The notes: generated by a model not told the origin, from the letters alone. 6,685 bases of DNA from Gammaproteobacteria bacterium (GCA_030625445.1 DAOUQU010000087.1:1-6685); one strand, 5' to 3'. Positions 1-5,405 are shown, counted from the stretch's first letter. Numbers and translations: made by a program.

Positions 1-761
1 GACTGTTGAACGGAGTCCGTGGCCTGACACTTCAGTGGATAGTTTTCCTGGCCTCCATGATGTGTCCAATGTGTTGACTCAACAGGCAGCGGCTCGCTGC
101 GCAGGAATCCCTGGAAGTGGAGATGATTCACTGATGCGCCGGCACCCAGGCTGTTATAGCCGATTCCAAATCCCGGCATACTATGCTGTTGCACGCTGAC
201 AAGCTCCCACATCATGGCGTGGGTTTCCATATCCAGGTATTGCAGCCGCTGCGCTTGCGCATCAGGCACGATCAACAGATGCCAGGGTGCAAATGGAAAC
301 TTGTTATACAGCACCCTGAAATGACGACCACTCCATTTGCCCTGCCACAATATTTCGGGTTTCAGAAAAGGACGATTGAAATTGAAGAGTTGGTCATCAA
401 ACGGCTGAGTGATGGCGTCGAATTTTTGTGCGGAGAGGCGCTCCGGCCGCAGCCTGCGCATGTTGTTATAGACGAGTTCCCAGCTGCCAACTTCTCTGTG
501 CTGCCAGCACTGCTGATCCTCGATACCCTCTCCGGCCAGGATTGCGAAGACGCTGTCGTCATCGTCACTCCCCTGCCCCGCAGTTTTCATTGCGTCAAAA
601 TTTTTCTCAAGTGCGGGCAGCAGTGGCTGACGCAGCTCGTCTCCCTGCAGAGAGTTCGCCAGCACCAGGATAAATACGCCGAGCCCATCCGCCGAGAGCA
701 TCTGTGACAGGCCGTCGCTGAATTGCCGGCGAAGAGCATCGCCATCCGCAGCTATGAACAT
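1..761 (-). CDS. HIT-superfamily nucleotide phosphorylase-like protein (GDP-hexose phosphorylase/VTC2-like), 3' end missing
   Basis: The minus-strand frame is open from ATG 761 to the left edge: 253 codons with no stop, so the C-terminus lies outside the window. The core is a HIT/GalT-type active site: residues 213-217 read H-L-H-F-Q, the HxHxQ triad in which the middle His (H215) is the expected nucleophile attacking a nucleotide alpha-phosphate. It sits in the context GYNSLGAGASVNHLHFQ, which from memory closely resembles plant VTC2 and animal GDP-D-glucose phosphorylases (NSLGA..NHLHFQ). An FNFN segment near residue 126 and a strand ending HLLIVPD near 161-167 also fit that family. GDP-hexose phosphorylases release hexose-1-phosphate and GDP; the substrate here is unknown. 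The first 100 residues are acidic and unrecognised. The start overlaps yidD by 10 nt, with an AGGAG at 773-777, so translation is probably coupled. Other Ap4A-phosphorylase or GalT-like activities are possible. Confidence 0.75.
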   Translation of the reverse strand, partial: MFIAADGDALRRQFSDGLSQMLSADGLGVFILVLANSLQGDELRQPLLPALEKNFDAMKTAGQGSDDDDSVFAILAGEGIEDQQCWQHREVGSWELVYNNMRRLRPERLSAQKFDAITQPFDDQLFNFNRPFLKPEILWQGKWSGRHFRVLYNKFPFAPWHLLIVPDAQAQRLQYLDMETHAMMWELVSVQQHSMPGFGIGYNSLGAGASVNHLHFQGFLRSEPLPVESTHWTHHGGQENYPLKCQATDSVQQ

Positions 762-1021
762 TTGTGCTCGTGCTCCTGCTGCTGTTGATGCTCTCTCTCC
801 AGGTCACTGCCGGGAACAGGATCAACACCCCCTTCATGGTAGGGATGACAACGTGAAACCCGGCGCAGGCCCATCCCGAAACCACGCACAACGCCGTGAA
901 GTTCGATCGCTTCGAGCATGTAGCTGGAGCAGGTGGGATAGAAACGGCAGTTATTGCCGAGGAAGGGGCTGACCAGCAGCTGATAGCCGCGCACCAGCAT
1001 CAATACCAGCCGCTTTATCAA
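752..1021 (-). CDS. yidD: Membrane protein insertion efficiency factor YidD
   Basis: YidD is a small inner-membrane-associated protein that assists YidC/Sec-dependent membrane protein insertion. From TTG 1021 the product is 89 residues, close to the usual family length. The family signature is complete: an amphipathic N-terminus (IKRLVLMLVRGYQLLVSP), then CRFYPTCSSY at residues 25-34 and RCHPYHEGGVDPVP at 57-70, with Cys25, Cys31 and Cys58 in the conserved places. I chose TTG 1021 because it begins at the usual family N-terminus, overlaps the zur stop as TTGA, and has AGGTG (1029-1033) 7 nt upstream. A GTG at 1039 would add six residues rich in Cys and Arg. The tail after DPVP is unusual, with a Glu/Gln/His-rich run (EREHQQQQEHEHKC). 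yidD usually sits between rnpA and yidC; here it follows zur, so it is displaced or a second copy. It is probably cotranscribed with the zinc genes. Confidence 0.93.
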   Translation of the reverse strand: MIKRLVLMLVRGYQLLVSPFLGNNCRFYPTCSSYMLEAIELHGVVRGFGMGLRRVSRCHPYHEGGVDPVPGSDLEREHQQQQEHEHKCS

Positions 1022-1452
1022 TGCCCGGCACCTGCACACTGCCCGCAGCGCCCCATGATCTCCACCACCTCGTTGCTGCAGCTGAAACCCGCCTGGCTGG
1101 CGGCATGATCAAGACTCTGCTGGATATTGCTGTCCTCCATCTCCTCCACATGGCCGCACTCCGAGCAGATCAGGAACTGGCCTTGATGCGATGCATCGGG
1201 ATGTTCGCACACCAGGTATGCCTGCAGGGTTGCAAGGCGATGAATCAAGCCCTGCTGCAGCAGGAAATCAAGCGCACGGTAGACAGTCGGCGGGGCCGCC
1301 GTCGGGTCCATCTTCTGCAAGATCTCATAGGCACCAAGCGGCTGTGGCGACTGCATGATAATCTTCAACACCCGCCTGCGCTGTGGAGTCAGCCGCACGC
1401 CGCGCTGCCTGCACAGCTGTTCATCATGAATCAGCAAGTCATGCCGCGCCAT
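1018..1452 (-). CDS. zur: Zinc uptake regulator Zur (Fur family repressor)
   Basis: Zur is a dimeric Fur-family repressor that binds operators when loaded with zinc and shuts off zinc import. From ATG 1452 it is 144 residues. The N-terminal winged helix includes LTPQRRRVL (21-29) and the recognition region PPTVYRALDFL (54-64). The dimerisation half carries two Cys pairs, C96xxC99 and C136xxC139, which form the structural zinc site. H71, C82, H89 and E104 correspond to the regulatory site known in E. coli Zur. PPTVYRALDFL followed by GLIHR identifies Zur rather than Fur or PerR. The start is set by AGGAG at 1459-1463, 6 nt before the ATG; an in-frame upstream start at 1470 would bury this site. 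The gene overlaps the znuB end by 14 nt and the yidD start by 4 nt. As the fourth gene of a znuA-led operon it is probably autoregulated through the operator near 4057. Confidence 0.96.
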   Translation of the reverse strand: MARHDLLIHDEQLCRQRGVRLTPQRRRVLKIIMQSPQPLGAYEILQKMDPTAAPPTVYRALDFLLQQGLIHRLATLQAYLVCEHPDASHQGQFLICSECGHVEEMEDSNIQQSLDHAASQAGFSCSNEVVEIMGRCGQCAGAGH

Positions 1453-2305
1453 TATTGACTCCTGCCGCATTCACGGCCTGCAGCTTGTGCCGCTTTTTTC
1501 GATACGCCATGCCGAGAGAGGCGCATAGATAGAGCGCTGCTGCAATCAGGGTAATGATCGCCCCTGTGGGCAGATCTGTCTCATAGGAGACGGCCAGGCC
1601 GGTGGTTGAAACAAGCACCCCGATGAGTGTCGCCGCAATCATCATCCTGGAGAGCGTATGCACAAACTGGCCGGCAATCGCAGCCGGCAATGTGAGCAGT
1701 GCGATCACCAGTATCAGCCCAACGACCTGGATCAGCAGCACTACCGTGACTGCAATCAGGCACAACAGCAGCAGGTAGAAAAAGGTGACAGGAACACCAC
1801 GCAGCAGCGCAAACTCCTCATCAAAAATCACGATCTCAAACTGACGATGAAACATGAACAGCGTGACTGCGAGGATCAGATCCAGCACGATCATGATCCA
1901 TAGATGAGTGCTGCTGACCATCAGGATGTTGCCAAACAGATAGGAGATCAGATCGACCTGGTAACCCGGTGTCGCCGCCATGAAAAGAATGCCGATCGCC
2001 ATGCCGATCGCCCAGATTGCACTGATCAGCGTATCTTCCCGCTCTTTCCAGTGCAGGCTGATCACGCCGATCAGCAGCGCCGACACGATTGCAGCTGCCA
2101 GAGCACCAGCCAGGGGGGAGAAGCCGAAAAAGAGCGCAGCGCCCATGCCGCCAAGCACCGCATGTGCGATGCCACCGGCAACAAAACTGATGCGTTTGAC
2201 CACCACCCAGGTGCCGATCAGCCCGCAGCCAACAGCTGCCAGCAGCCCCGCAATCAGGGCGCGCTGCAGAAATTCGTAGTGCATCAATGCTTCAATAAAA
2301 TCCAT
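1439..2305 (-). CDS. znuB: Zinc ABC transporter permease ZnuB
   Basis: This is the inner-membrane channel of the ZnuABC high-affinity zinc importer and works as a dimer with ZnuC. The 288 residues are almost all hydrophobic, with about eight membrane segments: roughly 16-38, 41-63, 65-85, 93-113, 122-150, 173-213, 220-240 and 248-268. The family feature KRISFVAGGIAHAVLGG (37-53) is intact, as is the LTLPAAIAG region near 205 typical of ABC-3 permeases. The start at ATG 2305 has only a weak purine-rich site (GAAAGAAG). The tail after YRKKRHK is longer than in E. coli ZnuB, and its last codons overlap the zur ribosome binding site and start. Unlike the other junctions in the operon, a 158-nt gap full of repeats separates it from znuC, so its translation is not coupled to znuC. 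Assignment is by synteny and the ABC-3 fold; a manganese or iron permease of the same family is unlikely beside zur. Confidence 0.95.
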   Translation of the reverse strand: MDFIEALMHYEFLQRALIAGLLAAVGCGLIGTWVVVKRISFVAGGIAHAVLGGMGAALFFGFSPLAGALAAAIVSALLIGVISLHWKEREDTLISAIWAIGMAIGILFMAATPGYQVDLISYLFGNILMVSSTHLWIMIVLDLILAVTLFMFHRQFEIVIFDEEFALLRGVPVTFFYLLLLCLIAVTVVLLIQVVGLILVIALLTLPAAIAGQFVHTLSRMMIAATLIGVLVSTTGLAVSYETDLPTGAIITLIAAALYLCASLGMAYRKKRHKLQAVNAAGVNNGAA

Positions 2306-2325
2306 ACTTCTTTCTCAACAACATT

Positions 2326-2394
2326 TCGCGGTCAGAAGACCGCTCCCACAAAACATGGCGAAATCCCATCGTAGGAGTGGTCTTCTGACCACGA
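2326..2394. repeat. Inverted pair of REP-like palindromes (BIME) in the znuC-znuB gap
   Basis: Two copies of one 24-nt element lie head to head. The left copy (2326-2349, minus orientation) and right copy (2371-2394, plus orientation) are separated by 21 nt. Each has a GTAG- or GTGG-type head followed by a hairpin, the layout of REP sequences mobilised by RAYT transposases. The hairpin stem is GCGGTC/GACCGC in the left copy and GTGGTC/GACCAC in the right. Both changed bases pair, so the stem is kept by a compensatory change. The same element recurs at 4692-4761. In the operon mRNA the pair could fold into one long hairpin between znuC and znuB and affect transcript stability or the znuA-znuC to znuB ratio, but this is inference. 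No RAYT gene is in the window. Confidence 0.85.
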
Positions 2395-2410
2395 TGTCCT
2401 GGCACTTATC

Positions 2411-2463
2411 ACCTAAAACCTAAAACCTAAAACCTAAAACCTAAAACTTTCCCACCTAAAACC
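2411..2463. repeat. Telomere-like heptanucleotide tandem repeat (ACCTAAA)n
   Basis: Five perfect head-to-tail copies of ACCTAAA occupy 2411-2445. A short interruption (acttt plus ccc, 2446-2453) follows, then a sixth copy at 2454-2460 and a partial copy that runs to the znuC stop codon. On the coding strand the unit is TTTAGGT, so the znuC transcript continues into repeated AGGTTTT directly after its UGA. It differs from the plant telomeric unit TTTAGGG by one base. Copy number in such arrays can change by slippage, so this gap may vary in length between strains. No reading frame uses it. A function is not known to me. Confidence 0.95.
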
Positions 2464-3186
2464 TCAATGCTGATGATGAACCTGACGGACATCTTCACCA
2501 TACAAATCACGAATATCATCGCCGCTGATGGCATCTGTTTCATGGCACACCAGGGTGCCGCTGAGACAGGCGACACGCTTCACGTAAGCGGAGATAAACG
2601 CAATATCATGGGAAACAACAATCACCGTCATGCGTTCATTCAGCTGTTTCAGCAGATCAAAGATTTCACTCTCGACACGCTGGTCGATATTTGAAGTGGG
2701 TTCATCCAGCAGCAGCATGCGGGGTTCACAGGCAAGTGCACGGGCAACCAGCACACGCTGAAGCTGGCCGCCTGAAAGGGAGCCGATGGTCCGCCTCTTC
2801 AAGGCGGCAACCTCGGTTTCACGCATCGCCTGCAGCGCCATCTCCCTGTCATGCGCATTGTAGCCGCCCCAAATTCCATTCAGCCGCCCCATCAGCACCA
2901 GCTGTTCGACAGTGATCGGAAAATCACGATCAAATGCCGGATATTGCGGCACATAGCCGATTTTTCTGCGCGCCTTGCGGGGATGGGCGCCCAGCACCCT
3001 GACCGTGCCGCTCGAAGCATGCAGCAAGCCGAGAATGATGCGAATCAGGGTGCTCTTGCCGCCGCCATTCGGACCCACGAGTCCGACAAACTCCCCGTCC
3101 GGAATTTGCAGCGAAACATGCTCCAGCACCGGAAGCTGATCATAGGAGAAAGAGAGGTCATGGATATCGACTGCCAGATCACTCAT
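2464..3186 (-). CDS. znuC: Zinc ABC transporter ATP-binding protein ZnuC
   Basis: This cytoplasmic ATPase drives zinc import through ZnuB. From ATG 3186 it is 240 residues and has every ABC motif: Walker A GPNGGGKST (38-46), Q-loop Gln81 in GYVPQYP, signature LSGGQ (137-141), Walker B MLLLDE (157-162) and the H-loop His193 in VVSHD. The D-loop reads SNID rather than the commoner SALD, a mild variant. The C-terminus ends in a short His-rich tail (VHHQH) that could bind metal, an inference only. The start is fixed by GGAGG (minus strand, 3192-3196) exactly 5 nt before ATG 3186; an upstream ATG at 3201 would place this site inside the coding sequence. The gene overlaps the end of znuA by 8 nt (ATGAGTGA), so the two are translationally coupled. 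The stop codon directly abuts the heptamer repeat. Confidence 0.96.
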   Translation of the reverse strand: MSDLAVDIHDLSFSYDQLPVLEHVSLQIPDGEFVGLVGPNGGGKSTLIRIILGLLHASSGTVRVLGAHPRKARRKIGYVPQYPAFDRDFPITVEQLVLMGRLNGIWGGYNAHDREMALQAMRETEVAALKRRTIGSLSGGQLQRVLVARALACEPRMLLLDEPTSNIDQRVESEIFDLLKQLNERMTVIVVSHDIAFISAYVKRVACLSGTLVCHETDAISGDDIRDLYGEDVRQVHHQH

Positions 3187-4024
3187 GACTGCCTCCGGCA
3201 ATTGCTGTCGCCACCTGTTGCAGGCTGGCGCTCAGGTCATAGGCGAGCGGATTTGTACGAATCAACTCCACGCCAAGTTCATCAGCAACGACTTTTGCGG
3301 TGTTGCCGCCGAACTGCTGCTGCACCAGAAGAAATGCGACCTGCTGCTGACGCGCTGTTTCAATCACGCTGACCAGCTGCTTTGGACCCGGCTCCTTGCC
3401 CTGGTACTCGATCGCTACCTGCTGCAATCCATAGGTTTTTGCAAAATAGCCCCATGCAGGATGAAAAACCAGAAAAGTGGCACCGGCAACGGGTCGCAAC
3501 TGCTCTTCAATTGAGTGATGCAGCTTCTCGAGGTGCTGCTGCAACTGCTGCTGATTGAGCCGAAACTGCTGCTCGTGCTGCGGCGCCAATTTGACCAGCA
3601 CCTGAAGAATATTGCGTGAAATGGCTATTGCATTGAGCGGTGATGTCCACACATGCGGATCAAGATCCTGCTTCCCTGTCGAATGCGCATGCTCTACGGC
3701 AGAGCTCACAGGCAAGTTGCTGCGCGCATCGACAATCAGCATGCCGGGATTGAGTGCTTCCAGCCTGGGCATCCACACCTGTTCGAATGGAACCCCCGAG
3801 CGTATATAGATATCTGCATCTGCAAAACGCTGCAGCTGTTTCGGAGTGGGATCATAGTTGACCGGATTGTGCCCCGGCGGGACAATCGACTCCACGCTGA
3901 CCGCTTCGCCACCCACCTCTGCAGCCAGGTAGTGCAGCGGCGGCACACTGACGAACAGCGAGAGTTGTTCAGCATGCAAAAAATGTGAGAATATCAGCAG
4001 AGAGGCTGCCGCCAGAAAACGCAT
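3179..4024 (-). CDS. znuA: Periplasmic zinc-binding protein ZnuA
   Basis: This is the solute-binding protein that captures zinc in the periplasm and delivers it to ZnuBC (cluster A-I family). From ATG 4024 it is 281 residues, with a signal peptide of about 18 residues (MRFLAAASLLIFSHFLHA). Family landmarks in order are PPGHNPVNYDPTP (49-61), DPHVW (122-126), FHPAWGYF (187-194), GKEPGPKQL (209-217) and NPLAYD (258-263). Likely zinc ligands are His124 and His188. The usual first His of the PHxYEP motif is Val55, but His52 lies three residues earlier, so the site may be arranged differently or this may be a subfamily trait. A short HAH segment (112-114) stands where many ZnuA proteins have a long His-rich loop. 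I prefer ATG 4024 over TTG 4045 because the -10 element predicts transcription starting near 4049 and because the signal peptide begins there. No Shine-Dalgarno site is visible for either start. Confidence 0.94.
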   Translation of the reverse strand: MRFLAAASLLIFSHFLHAEQLSLFVSVPPLHYLAAEVGGEAVSVESIVPPGHNPVNYDPTPKQLQRFADADIYIRSGVPFEQVWMPRLEALNPGMLIVDARSNLPVSSAVEHAHSTGKQDLDPHVWTSPLNAIAISRNILQVLVKLAPQHEQQFRLNQQQLQQHLEKLHHSIEEQLRPVAGATFLVFHPAWGYFAKTYGLQQVAIEYQGKEPGPKQLVSVIETARQQQVAFLLVQQQFGGNTAKVVADELGVELIRTNPLAYDLSASLQQVATAIAGGSHE

Positions 4025-4046
4025 AACAGGAAAGTTAAGGATCAAT

Positions 4047-4067
4047 AATTGTTACATTATAACATTA
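4047..4067. promoter_or_regulatory. Zur box (zinc-responsive operator) between znuA and the zinc-ribbon gene
   Basis: The palindrome TGTTA-CATTA-TAACA (4050-4064, centre 4057) has perfect 5-bp arms. Read on the minus strand it is AATGTTATAATGTAACAATT, close to the gammaproteobacterial Zur box as I recall it (GAAATGTTATANTATAACATTTC). It covers the znuA -10 and the likely -10 of the divergent gene, so zinc-loaded Zur should block both. The zur gene lies in the same operon, which supports the assignment. Binding is inferred from sequence and context. Confidence 0.88.
4056..4064 (-). promoter_or_regulatory. Extended -10 promoter element for znuA operon
   Basis: On the minus strand these bases read TGTTATAAT, a perfect TATAAT hexamer with the TGn extension. 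No good -35 is present 17-18 nt upstream (ATGTGC or AATGTG), which fits an extended -10 promoter. Transcription should start near 4048-4050, giving a leader of about 25 nt before ATG 4024. The element lies wholly inside the Zur box. An imperfect TATAAC (plus strand, 4058-4063) overlaps it and could serve the divergent gene. Confidence 0.7.
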
Positions 4068-4070
4068 CAC

Positions 4071-4076
4071 AGGAAG
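4071..4076 (+). promoter_or_regulatory. Ribosome binding site fixing a TTG start
   Basis: AGGAAG lies 7 nt before the TTG at 4084. No ATG is close downstream in that frame (the first in-frame ATG is near residue 39), so this site decides the non-standard start of the zinc-ribbon gene. Confidence 0.7.
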
Positions 4077-4083
4077 CAGCACA

Positions 4084-4635
4084 TTGAACCAGGGAATACT
4101 GATTCTTCACCCCGAAAAGATCGACAGCCATCCCGATCTGCAGCAGGTCACCCAACTACTGCTGCAGGAGGGGCTCATCGGCAGCGCCATTGACAACATG
4201 CAAAACAGCTACTCCGCAGGAGAGACGTTTTTACAGTTGATCACCTTCATGGGCTGCTCCCCGCATATCCGTTTCGAGCCTGAAGATGAACAGGACAAGG
4301 GCTACTGCTTCATCACGCTGGCAGCCTGTGAGAACCTGCAGATCCGGCTGTCGGAACATGCACGTCCGCCCCGCTGCTGTGCATGCAAAAAGCCGGTCGG
4401 CAAGGAGTGGCAAACAGCAGTATCACAAGGAGAGCTGATTACCTGCCCACACTGTCATCAACAACAGCGGCCGGATCAACTCAATTGGCGCAATGATTCC
4501 GGCATGGGGTATTTTTTCATCGAAATCAACAACATCTTCCCGGGAGAGGCCCAACCTGTTCCACGCCTGCTGCAGCAGCTGCAGAGTATCGATGCATCTC
4601 AATGGCGATATTTTTATCTGCACTCGTTGGGTTAA
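4084..4635 (+). CDS. Unrecognised zinc-ribbon protein, probably Zur-regulated
   Basis: This is a 183-residue soluble protein that I do not recognise as a named family. It begins with TTG 4084, supported by AGGAAG 7 nt upstream. Residues 1-90 look globular, with helices near 18-30 and 46-56 and several Cys (58, 75, 82). The centre has two Cys pairs, C98xxC101 and C121-P-H-C124, separated by 19 residues, which is a treble-clef or rubredoxin-type zinc ribbon; His125 adjoins the second pair. The C-terminal part (140-180) is rich in aromatic residues (GMGYFFIEI, WRYFYLH). No signal peptide or membrane segment is seen, so it is probably cytoplasmic. It is divergent from znuA across a 59-nt region whose operator overlaps both promoters, so it is likely induced under zinc shortage. 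A role as zinc chaperone, sensor or store is guesswork. Coding is supported by the clean frame, the ribosome site and the paired Cys. Confidence 0.85.
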   Translation: MNQGILILHPEKIDSHPDLQQVTQLLLQEGLIGSAIDNMQNSYSAGETFLQLITFMGCSPHIRFEPEDEQDKGYCFITLAACENLQIRLSEHARPPRCCACKKPVGKEWQTAVSQGELITCPHCHQQQRPDQLNWRNDSGMGYFFIEINNIFPGEAQPVPRLLQQLQSIDASQWRYFYLHSLG

Positions 4636-4691
4636 ATCGTTACCACTGCCGTATGTTGCATTTTATGTGATTTCTCAATAACCCATGCGTA

Positions 4692-4761
4692 ATCGCGGTC
4701 AGAAGACCGCTCCTACATCTGATGCAACATAGAGTTGTAGGAGCAGTCTTCTGACCGCGAT
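4692..4761. repeat. Inverted pair of REP-like palindromes (BIME) between convergent genes
   Basis: A left arm (4692-4717) and right arm (4736-4761) of 26 nt match as reverse complements at 25 of 26 positions, with an 18-nt spacer. Each arm is a copy of the element seen at 2326-2394: a GTAG head facing the centre, then a hairpin. The left hairpin stem (GCGGTC/GACCGC) is perfect; the right has one A-C mismatch (GCAGTC/GACCGC). The pair sits in the 158-nt gap between the converging ends of the zinc-ribbon gene and the membrane-anchored gene, a usual REP location. It may act as a two-way transcription barrier or mRNA stabiliser, but no U-tract typical of an intrinsic terminator follows either arm. 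Confidence 0.9.
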
Positions 4762-4793
4762 CGAAGTGCGATAGCATTCTATTCAATGCGGCT

Positions 4794-5405
4794 CTATTCA
4801 CCTGCGGAATGATTGTCTGCAGCATCGATTCCAGACCCAGCTTTCTGCATCATGGCAGAATCTCTCTCTATAAAATGGCCGGCATCAAACAACTCTTTTT
4901 CAGCATCATCAAAAAAGAGACACTTTTGATCACCACACCCCATGCTTTCGTATGCTTCCACGCCGGCGGATAGCTGCAGTTGATCAAATATCCTGGCAGC
5001 AGCAGGGTATGAGTTGAGTGAAGAGAGAACCACCTCGTATCCATTGATTGATGTGACGATTATTATCGATGATGAGCGATTGAAAGGGGCGGGTATTGCA
5101 TCAGACGTTATAGCCCGCGCGTGAGTCTCAACTACACCGGGAGTCACACCCTGCTGAGGTGAGATCGGTTTCTGCTCTGTTTGCAGAAGAGGCTCCTGCT
5201 CCACTTGCGGAACAGGTTCCTGCTGCACCTCGACGTCATTCATAACATCAGACTTTAGCTGCCGAATAACATCGTCACTGACTATGTGCAGGTCTCCAAT
5301 CGCAGGATGACCGGTTTGCAGCTGCTCAGGTTGCTGTTGTGTTCCATCAATCCACAGGAACAGCAGCAGATTGAGAATCATCAGGAGATAAAAAAGCTGG
5401 CGCAT
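4794..5405 (-). CDS. Membrane-anchored Pro/Gln/Glu-rich protein of unknown function (SPOR-protein-like architecture)
   Basis: This is a 203-residue protein. Residues 4-19 (LFYLLMILNLLLFLWI) form one membrane anchor, placing the rest in the periplasm. A low-complexity linker (about 58-86) is rich in Gln, Glu and Pro and contains a loose repeat (QEPVPQVEQ, EPLLQTEQKP). A compact C-terminal region (about 112-180) follows with the pattern INGYEVVLSSLNSYPAAARIFDQL and two Cys (157, 162), which could form a disulfide. The MR-hydrophobic start, Gln/Pro linker and small C-terminal domain recall short gammaproteobacterial SPOR-domain proteins that bind peptidoglycan. I cannot see a convincing SPOR motif, so the link is architectural only. 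The start at ATG 5405 lacks a good Shine-Dalgarno site but is needed for the anchor. It stands alone: it is convergent with the zinc-ribbon gene and divergent from the transporter gene. Its AT content looks higher than in the zinc operon. Confidence 0.75.
   Translation of the reverse strand: MRQLFYLLMILNLLLFLWIDGTQQQPEQLQTGHPAIGDLHIVSDDVIRQLKSDVMNDVEVQQEPVPQVEQEPLLQTEQKPISPQQGVTPGVVETHARAITSDAIPAPFNRSSSIIIVTSINGYEVVLSSLNSYPAAARIFDQLQLSAGVEAYESMGCGDQKCLFFDDAEKELFDAGHFIERDSAMMQKAGSGIDAADNHSAGE

Noticed and set aside
183..707. Plus-strand frame of 174 codons
   Set aside because: It is antisense to the phosphorylase-like gene, whose minus-strand frame is open throughout and carries the HxHxQ motif; the plus-strand product has no recognisable features.
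2320..2327. GAAATGTT (minus strand) just before znuB, like half a Zur box
   Set aside because: The other half-site is missing (it continues GTTGAGAAAG), and half of it overlaps the REP arm; a second Zur operator is not supported.
1904..2374. Plus-strand 156-codon frame opposite znuB
   Set aside because: Its product is a low-complexity His/Asp/Gln-rich shadow of the hydrophobic ZnuB coding sequence.
2411..2460. Heptamer array considered as a CRISPR or true telomere
   Set aside because: Units are 7 nt with no spacers and lie inside an operon; only the tandem-repeat description is supported.
4692..4761. BIME hairpin as an intrinsic terminator
   Set aside because: The stem is strong, but no run of T follows on either strand, so intrinsic termination cannot be claimed.
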